Assembly: GCA_002478225.1 (NCBI GenBank)
Contig: DLMV01000067.1
Location: 2,596-10,753 of the forward strand
DNA length: 8,158 nucleotides
Source of the DNA: Deltaproteobacteria bacterium UBA7527
GTDB taxonomy: Bacteria; Desulfobacterota; Syntrophorhabdia; Syntrophorhabdales; Syntrophorhabdaceae
Direction: 5' to 3'
Each line of letters starts with the position of its first letter. Positions within the stretch are counted from its first letter, which is position 1. Below are positions 1 to 5,653 of the stretch, piece after piece. Under the pieces are notes generated by a model, which searched no databases, was not told where the DNA came from, and saw only the letters and a program-made list of their open reading frames with translations. A program made the position numbers and the translations under genes.

Positions 1-690
1 ATTCCTGTATATGTAGAGCTGGATCCCAGGGCAGTTATTACTGACAGGCCGCTTGGGTCGGGTCATCAAGACCAGTTCTCTCAGCTCATTGAAAGAGGTC
101 TTCGGGCACAGCTCCAGATGCAGAGCTTCGTTACCGGCCAGCTTATGATCTACCTCGATTTTTTCCCTGATAAAAAGATCAGGCTTGTCGGTCTTGAAGA
201 CAGGTATCCGGAGGTTCCAACCATACCTTCCAGCATCGACGAGATACTGAAGACCGCCGAAACGATCAACTGGAAAGGGCTTTTTGACAAGATCAGCAAC
301 GCCGTGGAAGGGATCGATAAAGCAGTCAATTCCAAGGAATTCACCGCAAGCATCAAATCACTCGATGAGGCAAGCAGGGAACTTAAGCCGGTTCTTGTAG
401 CCATAAAAGACGCGACTGGCGATATCCGCAAGATCGTCAAAAAGGGTGAGAAGATACCTGAACAGGTTGAACAGACGCTGGCTGCTGCTAAAAAGACCCT
501 TCAGGAGGCAGAGCAGACGCTTGTATCGTACCGTGAAATTGTCTCAGAGAATTCGGTGCTGACCCATGAAATCAATACGACCCTCGACGAGGTAGCAAAT
601 ACGGTCCGTTCAGTCCGTCATCTCACAGACTACCTCGAACAATATCCTGAATCATTGATCTCAGGAAAGAAGACCAGCAAAGGAGAGTAA
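1..690 (+). CDS. MlaD/PqiB-family MCE protein, C-terminal part (5' truncated by window edge)
   Basis: The frame is open from base 1, so the true start lies outside the window; 229 residues are visible. The first ~60 residues contain the end of an MCE domain, with the pattern 'ERGLRAQLQMQSFVTGQ' followed by 'YLDFFPD', typical of PqiB/YebT/MlaD-type proteins. From about residue 90 onward the protein is a long polar, heptad-rich helical region (coiled coil). It closes with 'LTDYLEQYPESLISGK', a tail typical of PqiB-like members. MCE proteins form periplasmic rings or tubes, anchored in the inner membrane, that carry lipids between inner and outer membrane. The ABC ATPase and permease genes would be expected to the left. 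The next gene, a PqiC-like lipoprotein, starts 1 nt after the stop, which supports a PqiABC-like or MCE-ABC operon. Family assignment is firm; the substrate is unknown. Confidence 0.9.
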   Translation: MPVYVELDPRAVITDRPLGSGHQDQFSQLIERGLRAQLQMQSFVTGQLMIYLDFFPDKKIRLVGLEDRYPEVPTIPSSIDEILKTAETINWKGLFDKISNAVEGIDKAVNSKEFTASIKSLDEASRELKPVLVAIKDATGDIRKIVKKGEKIPEQVEQTLAAAKKTLQEAEQTLVSYREIVSENSVLTHEINTTLDEVANTVRSVRHLTDYLEQYPESLISGKKTSKGE

Positions 691-691
691 C

Positions 692-1315
692 ATGAGAGAC
701 CATGTCCTTTTCCGCATAGCTGTATTGTCTATCGGGATCATAGCGTTCCTTGTTGCCGGGTGCGGCAGTTCAGCACCTTCCAGGTTCTATACCTTAAGCT
801 CGCTGAAGCCTGCAGGGCCGGCTCAGATGCCTTCAGGGGAAAATATCAAGAGCATTGTCCGTATCGGTCCCGTAGATATCCCCGATTATCTGGACAGGCC
901 GCAGATCGTTACCAGAACTAGCCGGAACGAGCTTTCTATCGCCGAGTTCGACAGGTGGGGAGGCTCGCTTAAAAATGATGTAAGCCGTGTGCTCATCGAA
1001 AACATTTCATCGACCCTTGCCGCGGGGCGCGTTACCGTCTTGCCCTGGAAGCAATATGCACCGGGGGCATACAGGGTGCCGTTGACCATCACGCGCCTCG
1101 ATGTCACGCCCGGCGGAAATCTTTACCTTCAAACACAGTGGAGCATTATAGACAAAGACGGAAAAACAGTGACCGTTATCAAGGAATCAAATATCAGCAA
1201 GCCCGTCAATGGAACAGCATATAGCGTGATCGTCACTGCGATAAGCGATGCCCTTGCAGACTTAGGTCAGGAGGTCGCCGCATCGATCAAATCAGCTATC
1301 GCAAAAGAAAGATGA
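692..1315 (+). CDS. PqiC-like ABC-type transport auxiliary lipoprotein (DUF330 family)
   Basis: The product is a 207-residue lipoprotein. Residues 1-24 form a signal peptide with a short basic start, a hydrophobic core and the lipobox LVAGC, so Cys24 should be lipidated. Residue +2 after Cys is Gly, not Asp, which fits sorting to the outer membrane. 'RFYTLSSL' directly after the linker and the later 'VRIGPVDIPDYLDRPQIVTR' segment are hallmarks of the PqiC/DUF330 family. In E. coli PqiC sits at the outer membrane and docks the PqiB tube, so this protein probably plays the same role for the upstream MCE protein. The SD AAAGGAG (about 679-685) precedes the ATG, only 1 nt separates the gene from the MCE stop, and its own stop overlaps the next gene's start. 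These point to one transcript with coupled translation. Confidence 0.9.
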   Translation: MRDHVLFRIAVLSIGIIAFLVAGCGSSAPSRFYTLSSLKPAGPAQMPSGENIKSIVRIGPVDIPDYLDRPQIVTRTSRNELSIAEFDRWGGSLKNDVSRVLIENISSTLAAGRVTVLPWKQYAPGAYRVPLTITRLDVTPGGNLYLQTQWSIIDKDGKTVTVIKESNISKPVNGTAYSVIVTAISDALADLGQEVAASIKSAIAKER

Positions 1316-1899
1316 CCATGGAAATGACAAAGAACAGAAATATCCTTGTGCCTGTTGCCGACGGTTCAGAAGAACTGGAGGCCGTCACGATCGTAGATGT
1401 TTTGAGAAGAACCGGCGCCCGTGTCGTATTCGCATCAGTGGACGGGCTCCAGGTTACCGCATCAAAAGGCGTGAAGCTCATTGCCGACTGCCTGCTGACC
1501 CAATGTCTTGATGAAATATATGATCTTATCGTTCTGCCTGGCGGGATGCCCGGGGCTGAACATATGCGCGACTCAAAAGAATTGACCGCAATGCTGCAAA
1601 AACAGAAGAATGAGGGGAGGCTTTATGCGGCTATCTGCAGTGCGCCGGCGGTTGTGTTCTATCCTCACGGTCTTCTCGAAGGCAGCCGATTCACCTGCCA
1701 CCCCAATTTTGCAAACTTTGTCAAAGGCACGAAACCGGTCGATGAAACGGTCGTCGTTGACGGCAACCTTATCACAAGCCGCGGTGCAGGCACTGCCGTA
1801 GAGTTTGCCCTTACGCTTGTCGAGCTCCTCTATGACCGGCAAAAAAGGAGCGAGGTGGCGCGGGGAATGGTCTTGGATACCCAGGAGCAAGCCGGATGA
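1312..1899 (+). CDS. DJ-1/PfpI family protein (YajL/ThiJ-like)
   Basis: A 195-residue DJ-1 superfamily protein, near the family's usual ~190. Visible signatures are 'DGSEELEAVTIVDVLRRTG' at 17-35 (Glu23 aligns with DJ-1 Glu18), 'DLIVLPGGMPGA' at 71-82, the nucleophile elbow 'AAICSAPA' with Cys109, and 'TSRGAGTAVEFALTLVELL' near the C-terminus. All residues expected for the reactive Cys-Glu pair are present. Family members are cytoplasmic; deglycase, glyoxalase, chaperone and redox-sensing roles have been proposed and debated, so no single reaction should be assigned. The ATG at 1312 overlaps the lipoprotein TGA in an ATGA arrangement, suggesting translational coupling. In-frame ATGs at 1318 and 1324 are also possible starts, because the SD is weak (AAAGA). 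No terminator is evident after the stop. Confidence 0.92.
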   Translation: MTMEMTKNRNILVPVADGSEELEAVTIVDVLRRTGARVVFASVDGLQVTASKGVKLIADCLLTQCLDEIYDLIVLPGGMPGAEHMRDSKELTAMLQKQKNEGRLYAAICSAPAVVFYPHGLLEGSRFTCHPNFANFVKGTKPVDETVVVDGNLITSRGAGTAVEFALTLVELLYDRQKRSEVARGMVLDTQEQAG

Positions 1900-2055
1900 A
1901 GAGAGCTCACGGCTTTTGGCAAACCTGATCCTGGATCCTGGCTACTGGATCCTTGACAAAAGATCGAGGTCGAGCGTTCTCTTGGAACCTCGATATACGA
2001 AATACGATATACTATTCTATCAGCTGACCGCTGACATCTTAACAAGGAGGGTTGC
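1900..2055. repeat. Intergenic spacer built of heptamer-phased short repeats
   Basis: From 1928 the spacer reads as blocks of seven. ATCCTGG occurs at 1928-1934 and 1935-1941, CTACTGG at 1942-1948 and ATCCTTG at 1949-1955. CGATATA lies at 1991-1997, CGAAATA at 1998-2004 and CGATATA at 2005-2011. ATCAGCT is at 2019-2025, GACCGCT at 2026-2032 and GACATCT at 2033-2039. The three repeat families differ in sequence but share one 7-nt frame, since 1928, 1991 and 2019 differ by multiples of 7. An 8-bp perfect inverted repeat lies between the first two blocks. No convincing promoter is visible: TTGACA at 1953-1958 has no good -10 at a normal distance. Short heptanucleotide repeats of this kind are known in some bacterial lineages; their function is unclear. 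Confidence 0.75.
1963..1994. repeat. 8-bp perfect inverted repeat with inner 3-bp stem
   Basis: ATCGAGGT (1963-1970) is the exact reverse complement of ACCTCGAT (1987-1994). Inside, GAG (1972-1974) can pair with CTC (1979-1981) around a CGTT loop. The right arm shares its last bases with the first CGATATA heptamer. No T-tract follows, so it is not an intrinsic terminator. It could be a transcript hairpin between the DJ-1 gene and the ATP-pyrophosphatase gene, or simply part of the repeat element. Confidence 0.55.
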
Positions 2056-3024
2056 ATGAGTAAGATCAAAGAGATACCTTTGCAGCAGCTCAAGACCAGG
2101 GAATTTATTAAAGAACAAGTGGCGGAGATCTCAAAGATGGTGGACAAGGGCCTTGCCATCAATGCCCTTTCCGGCGGCGTAGATTCATCGGTCGTAACAT
2201 TGCTCGGCTTCAAAGCGCTTGGCAAGAGGCTTAAAACATACTTTATCGACAGCGGCCTCATGCGTCACAAGGAGCCACAATACGTCGTCTCGATCTTCAG
2301 GAAACTGGGTGTCCCCGTAGAGATCGTTGATGCGAAGGAACAGTTTTTCAGGGCGCTGAAAGGGCTCACAGACCCGGAGGAAAAAAGAGAGGCCATCACC
2401 CATGCCTTTTACAAGGAGGTCTTCGGCGGTCTCGTTAAGAAAAGCGGCGCCAGATATCTCCTTCAGGGCACCAATTATACCGATGTGGAAGAGACCGTAG
2501 CGGGAATAAAGAGACAGCACAACATTCTCGCGCAGCTCGGCATCGACACGAAAGAGGTCTATGGATATCATCTGATCGAGCCGCTTATTCAACTGCGAAA
2601 AAGCGGCATACGCAAGGTCGGGCAAGCGTTGGGACTCCCGGCAGAGATCTACAAAAGGCCGCCGTTTCCCGGACCTGCCCTCTCGGCACGGGTCATCGGG
2701 GAAGTAACGCCGCAAAAGATCGAGACAGTAAGGAAGGCAACAAAGATCGTCGAGGAAGAACTGGGCAAGACGGGAGCATTCCAGTATCTGGCGATCCTTC
2801 ACGAAGACCGCGTCACAGGGATACGGAAGCACAAAAGGGATTTCGGCCTCCAGATAGAGGTGAGGTGCTGGGAGAGTATTGACGCAAAAGTGGCAACTCC
2901 CACAAAGCTCCCTTACGATAAGCTTATGAAGCTCGGCGACAGGATAACGAGCGAGGTGCCCGGCGTTGTGAGCGTAACCTATAATATTACCAGAAAGCCT
3001 CCGTCAACGATCGAGGCTATTTAG
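2056..3024 (+). CDS. Stand-alone GMP synthase-type ATP pyrophosphatase (GuaA C-terminal half), atypical
   Basis: The product has 322 residues and begins directly with the ATP-PPase domain, lacking the N-terminal glutamine amidotransferase of bacterial GuaA. The PP-loop SGGVDSS is at 39-45, 'TDPEEKREAI' at 105-114, 'LLQGTNYTD' at 135-143, 'RPPFPGPALSARVIGEV' at 201-217, and the C-terminal dimerisation domain ends 'KPPSTIEAI' at 314-322. It resembles archaeal GuaA subunit B in length and layout. GMP synthase adenylates XMP and aminates it to GMP. Several normally strict positions differ: FPGPGL is FPGPAL, the 'IKSHHNVGGLPE' region is 'IKRQHNILAQLG', the 'VRSVGVMGD' segment is 'EDRVTGIRKHK', and the usual C-terminal acidic end (IEWE/IEFE) is 'IEAI'. 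It may be an ammonia-dependent GMP synthase or a paralogue with another substrate. The SD AAGGAGGG (2044-2051) sits 4 nt before the ATG and makes the start firm. Confidence 0.85.
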   Translation: MSKIKEIPLQQLKTREFIKEQVAEISKMVDKGLAINALSGGVDSSVVTLLGFKALGKRLKTYFIDSGLMRHKEPQYVVSIFRKLGVPVEIVDAKEQFFRALKGLTDPEEKREAITHAFYKEVFGGLVKKSGARYLLQGTNYTDVEETVAGIKRQHNILAQLGIDTKEVYGYHLIEPLIQLRKSGIRKVGQALGLPAEIYKRPPFPGPALSARVIGEVTPQKIETVRKATKIVEEELGKTGAFQYLAILHEDRVTGIRKHKRDFGLQIEVRCWESIDAKVATPTKLPYDKLMKLGDRITSEVPGVVSVTYNITRKPPSTIEAI

Positions 3025-3034
3025 AAGAACTGAT

Positions 3035-3063
3035 TTGACTTTTAAAAAACTTTATATGATAAT
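3035..3063 (+). promoter_or_regulatory. Sigma70-type promoter of the cold-shock gene
   Basis: TTGACT (3035-3040) and GATAAT (3058-3063) are each one base from consensus and are separated by exactly 17 nt in an A/T-rich stretch. Transcription would start near 3070, giving a leader of about 105 nt before the ATG at 3176. It begins 10 nt after the stop of the ATP-pyrophosphatase gene, with no terminator between, so some read-through is possible. Confidence 0.7.
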
Positions 3064-3067
3064 ATAT

Positions 3068-3128
3068 ATGAAGATCGGAAATTTTTGTTAGTTGCATCCA
3101 CAAAAATCTTCATTTTTGTAGCATCTTC
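3068..3128 (+). promoter_or_regulatory. Cold-shock mRNA leader with three mutually pairing arms
   Basis: ATTTTTGT (3081-3088) and ATTTTTGT (3112-3119) are both perfect complements of ACAAAAAT (3100-3107), so the middle arm can pair with either. The 2:3 hairpin has 8 A/U-rich bp and a CUUC loop. The 1:2 hairpin has an 11-nt loop and can be extended by ATGAAG (3068-3073) with CTTCAT (3108-3113), across a 5'-side bulge. The two outer arms belong to an imperfect direct repeat, each followed by GCATC. Long structured leaders that change fold with temperature are known for E. coli cspA. A similar role here is inference. Confidence 0.5.
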
Positions 3129-3132
3129 TTAA

Positions 3133-3193
3133 CACAGTTCCGTATTCTTCAACATTCTACAAAGGAGGTAGTCCCATGGCAAAAGGAACTGTG
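3133..3193 (+). promoter_or_regulatory. Possible long-range 9-bp helix enclosing the SD and AUG of the cold-shock gene
   Basis: CACAGTTCC (3133-3141) in the leader is the exact reverse complement of GGAACTGTG (3185-3193), which lies in codons 4-6 of the cold-shock gene. Pairing would enclose a 43-nt loop that holds the SD AAAGGAGGT (3161-3169) and the ATG at 3176. This could modulate initiation with temperature. The helix is seen in sequence; its formation is not shown. Confidence 0.45.
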
Positions 3194-3376
3194 AAATGGT
3201 TCAACGAGTCAAAAGGCTTTGGTTTTATAACCAAAGAAGACGGCGGCGACGTTTTTGTTCACTATTCAGCCATTCAGGACAGCGGCTTCAAATCCCTGTC
3301 TGAAGGACAGCAAGTGCAGTTCGACGTCGTAAACGGCCCAAAGGGTCCTGCTGCAGCAAATGTAGTAAAACTCTAA
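3176..3376 (+). CDS. CspA-family cold-shock protein
   Basis: The 66 residues form a single cold-shock domain of normal family length. 'KGTVKWFN' opens the OB-fold. The RNA-binding motifs are RNP1 KGFGFI (13-18) and RNP2 VFVHY (26-30), with the usual aromatic residues Trp8, Phe15, Phe17, Phe27, His29 and Tyr30. The protein ends in the typical 'GPKGPAAANVVKL'. CspA-type proteins bind single-stranded RNA and DNA, melt secondary structure and help translation at low temperature or in stress. Several paralogues per genome are common, so whether this copy is cold-induced is unknown. The gene is monocistronic: it has its own promoter, a structured leader, a strong SD (AAAGGAGGT, 6 nt before ATG) and a strong terminator directly downstream. 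That design suggests high expression and leader-level control. Confidence 0.97.
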   Translation: MAKGTVKWFNESKGFGFITKEDGGDVFVHYSAIQDSGFKSLSEGQQVQFDVVNGPKGPAAANVVKL

Positions 3377-3382
3377 GCCAAC

Positions 3383-3424
3383 AAAGGCAGGTTCGGGGTT
3401 TCCCGGGCCTGCCTTTCTTTTTTT
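3383..3424 (+). terminator. Strong intrinsic terminator of the cold-shock gene
   Basis: AAAGGCAGG (3383-3391) pairs with CCTGCCTTT (3408-3416). The stem continues inward with TTCGGG (3392-3397) against CCCGGG (3402-3407), including two G-U pairs, to a GTTT loop. This gives about 15 bp in all. A run of seven T follows at 3418-3424. The helix begins 6 nt after the stop codon. On the minus strand the T-run after the stem is short, so it would be a weaker terminator for the convergent transglycosylase gene. Confidence 0.93.
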
Positions 3425-3445
3425 CGAACGACAAATAATACCGAC

Positions 3446-3479
3446 AGGCGCTTTCACAACATTTGCTGCGCCTTTTTTT
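3446..3479 (+). terminator. Possible second, weaker intrinsic terminator
   Basis: AGGCGC (3446-3451) is the exact reverse complement of GCGCCT (3468-3473), and the last T of the stem begins a seven-T run (3473-3479). The loop is long (16 nt) and the stem only 6 bp, so efficiency is doubtful. It may back up the strong terminator upstream in this convergent spacer. Confidence 0.45.
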
Positions 3480-3560
3480 CTGCTATCTTTTTGCCGGGTA
3501 TTATCCTCACCTCCACAGAAAATACTTGCATGATGCAACGCATATCGACTGTATGCTTGC

Positions 3561-3585
3561 GCCTTGCCTACCTGCCGATAAGGCA
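3561..3585. repeat. Small REP-like palindrome at the 3' end of the transglycosylase gene
   Basis: CTGCC (3572-3576) and GGCAG (3582-3586) form a hairpin around GATAA. GCCTT (3561-3565) can alternatively pair with AAGGC (3580-3584). The block covers the stop codon (3568-3570) and the last codons of the transglycosylase. GC-rich stem-loops of this 'TGCC..GGCAG' type are often dispersed between genes, but only one copy is visible here. Confidence 0.35.
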
Positions 3586-5460
3586 GACCGATATCTTGTC
3601 GAGCCGATCCGATGTTGTCAGGCTGTATTTTTCCCAGAACAGCTGATCGACCTTTATGAATTTGTTGTCCGCCTTTCTGGCAAGGAACTTCTTGAATTGT
3701 CCGGGCCCGCCGTTGTACATAGCGTATAATGTCCGCGCAAGCGTGTTGCTGTCCAATCCCTTTGATTCGGGCTTCTTCAGCGCGTATTGGCGCAGGTAGA
3801 GCTCAAGGATCTCGCATCCTGTTCTGGCATTGTAATGGATATTCCAGCGCAGGTTCTCAACCTTGTAAATGCCCCTCCACACCCGTTCATTGATCTGCAT
3901 CAGCCCCACTGAGCTTTGATTATACGAGAAGATCGGGCTTATCTTCCCGCCTTTTGTGACAAATTGCCGCCAGCAGCTTTCCTGCCATGCCGTAGCAAGG
4001 ACCGCCGAACGGTAGAGGTTGTAGTATCCGGCTGCGAGTTTTTTCTTCTTCAAGACATCCTCTGTGGCCTGATCCAGCACCATTTTGACGCGGCTTAAAT
4101 AGGGGGTAATATCTCCCTTGGGCAAGACCCACGGCTTCATTTCGTCAATGCCAGGCTGCTGAGCCTGCGCATGGGCCGTGGACGCCTGGATAGGCAGAAA
4201 GGACCAGAGGGCTGCCGGTATTCCTCCTCGTGCATCCTCCTCAGGGAAATCCATCTCAAGCCCTTCATAGGCAGGCTTCTGATCGTCAGGGAGCTCTCCG
4301 AAACCAAAGAACATCCGGAGCGGATTGTTGACGGCCGATGAATAACGTAAATCGGGTTCCGCCTCCTTCACGCCGAGCAGTTTCGCAAGCTGCAAAAGCC
4401 CGCTGCGGTTGATATCGGGCATTACGTTCAACCCGCCCTTGCTCAACGCAACGATCGCGTCGGCTGTCGCTATAAACGACAGGTAGTCTGCCGGAGAACC
4501 GGATAGCTTTGTTGACAGGTATTTTCTGAATATGGAGCCAAGCGTCTGCCACGTATCCGTGAACTGCCGCACCACTAAGTCCTGACGTATGGTGCCTTCT
4601 TCGAGAGAGTTCACAAATTCATAGCGCCTGTCGAGGAGTGTCTCGAGCAGGGTGTTTTTCTCGTCCTCGGTTACCGACTGACCGATAAGCGCCTGGATCT
4701 GGTTGACGAAAAAGGCATCCCAGTCCTCCCACGCCTTGACCAGCGCCTGTATGCCTGCTGCCGGCAGGGAAGCCCCTTCCCCCTCCCCGGCCGGAGCCGC
4801 CGCATCCACGTCCATAAGGACATCGAGGATTATGGAGCCTTCTTTCATCTGTACCCCGCCGACCCTCAAGGTCCCGAGCCATGACCCGAAGTTTTGCTTG
4901 TCCTGGTCCTTTACAAACAGCGGCAGGAGGTTCTGGAGTCCCTTTACAGCCCCTCCCATATCAAAGCTCACCTTGCCAAGGTAGGGGTTCAGGTACGATT
5001 GGATAAGGCCGACAAGGCTCTTATCGATGCCGGTCTGTTTGCCGCCTGGGCCGAGAGTCTTGAAATCCATTACCTGAAGACCGAGACGGTTGGTCTTCTG
5101 GTCAAAGACGATCTGCTGCAAAAGATTGATATGACCTTCCCAGCCGGCAAGCGGGATGCACACGTCCTTCAAAGGCAGACCGGCCTGGATCTTAATGGCG
5201 CTCCCCAGCTTGAGCAGGGATTTCTCCGGCCCCACCTCGGGGTCCCACAGCTCGATGCGGGAACAGCCCTCATTGAGGTTTAAAGGCAGCGCCCTCTCTC
5301 CGGGCAGATTAAATGCCTGACGGATAAATTCAGAACGGACAAAGGAAGGATCGAGGGTAACGGGGATGTGGATCGTTTGTGATGCCGCCATGACCGTTAA
5401 AGGACAGCATAGAAGCGCCAAGAGCAATATGATGCGTGTCGCCCGTCTCATCCACCACAT
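3568..5460 (-). CDS. Exported lytic transglycosylase (C-terminal SLT domain) with large uncharacterised N-terminal region
   Basis: About 630 residues. The chosen ATG (5460) gives MWWMRRATR, a hydrophobic core and a cleavage site near 'VMAA|SQ', a clear signal peptide. ATG 5451, ATG 5487 and TTG 5502 are in-frame alternatives and none has a good SD. Numbered from ATG 5460, the SLT domain occupies roughly 445-605: 'TAWQESCWR' with catalytic Glu494, 'SSVGLMQIN' at 516-524, 'YNARTGCEILELYLRQY' and 'YAMYNGGPGQF'. Such enzymes cleave peptidoglycan glycan strands to 1,6-anhydro ends in the periplasm. Residues ~27-220 are beta-rich ('IHIPVTLDPSFVRSEFI', 'EGCSRIELWDPEV', 'SIILDVLMDVD') and could be a TULIP-like lipid-binding fold; this is inference. 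Residues ~235-385 look helical, and 'STAHAQAQQPG' (427-437) resembles a linker. The last residues (KISVCLIGR) are encoded within a small palindrome. Confidence 0.88.
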   Translation of the reverse strand: MWWMRRATRIILLLALLCCPLTVMAASQTIHIPVTLDPSFVRSEFIRQAFNLPGERALPLNLNEGCSRIELWDPEVGPEKSLLKLGSAIKIQAGLPLKDVCIPLAGWEGHINLLQQIVFDQKTNRLGLQVMDFKTLGPGGKQTGIDKSLVGLIQSYLNPYLGKVSFDMGGAVKGLQNLLPLFVKDQDKQNFGSWLGTLRVGGVQMKEGSIILDVLMDVDAAAPAGEGEGASLPAAGIQALVKAWEDWDAFFVNQIQALIGQSVTEDEKNTLLETLLDRRYEFVNSLEEGTIRQDLVVRQFTDTWQTLGSIFRKYLSTKLSGSPADYLSFIATADAIVALSKGGLNVMPDINRSGLLQLAKLLGVKEAEPDLRYSSAVNNPLRMFFGFGELPDDQKPAYEGLEMDFPEEDARGGIPAALWSFLPIQASTAHAQAQQPGIDEMKPWVLPKGDITPYLSRVKMVLDQATEDVLKKKKLAAGYYNLYRSAVLATAWQESCWRQFVTKGGKISPIFSYNQSSVGLMQINERVWRGIYKVENLRWNIHYNARTGCEILELYLRQYALKKPESKGLDSNTLARTLYAMYNGGPGQFKKFLARKADNKFIKVDQLFWEKYSLTTSDRLDKISVCLIGR

Positions 5461-5502
5461 CCCGGAAGGATATTCTAATTTTATCATGATTGCAGCAAAC
5501 AA

Positions 5503-5653
5503 GGTAATTAAAAAATAGGTGATAGGTTATAGGTAAAAAAGGATGGGCTTATTGCCTCCCGATCTCCGCCTCTTTACTCCCGGGTCTTCGGCTCATTGAA
5601 CATATAGAGACTTCACGGGGTTTCTTTATCTTCTACTGTTCACATTTGACGAT
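5503..5653. other. Spacer between the thioredoxin-like and transglycosylase genes
   Basis: This stretch has no credible ORF. It holds a heptamer repeat at 5515-5535. On the minus strand a T-run (complement of the A-run at 5535-5540) follows a weak GGC/GCC pairing, which is not enough to call a terminator. I see no promoter close to consensus for the transglycosylase gene, so it may be read from the thioredoxin-like gene's transcript. Confidence 0.5.
5515..5535. repeat. Heptanucleotide tandem repeat, three copies
   Basis: ATAGGTG (5515-5521), ATAGGTT (5522-5528) and ATAGGTA (5529-5535) are three consecutive heptamers differing only in the last base. The period matches that of the repeats in the 1900-2055 spacer, although the motif is different. 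Confidence 0.75.

Noticed and set aside
1953..1981. TTGACA at 1953-1958 as a -35 box for the ATP-pyrophosphatase gene
   Set aside because: No acceptable -10 lies 16-18 nt downstream. The good TATACT at 2008-2013 is too far away, and both fall inside heptamer repeats.
2185..2832. Long minus-strand ORF (215 codons) opposite the ATP-pyrophosphatase gene
   Set aside because: The plus-strand frame is unmistakable by its motifs, and the antisense frame shows no domain or start signal.
3542..3594. Inverted repeat ATATCG (3542-3547) / CGATAT (3589-3594)
   Set aside because: Only 6 bp, 41 nt apart and not extendable; likely chance.
3463..3729. Plus-strand ORF of 88 codons across the end of the transglycosylase gene
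   Set aside because: It overlaps a well-supported gene on the other strand, has no SD and no recognisable motif.
4894..5283. Plus-strand ORF of 129 codons opposite the transglycosylase N-terminal region
   Set aside because: It is antisense to a real coding frame and its composition is that of a shadow ORF.
5533..5562. Minus-strand terminator downstream of the thioredoxin-like gene
   Set aside because: There is a T-run on that strand, but the preceding pairing is only about 3 bp.
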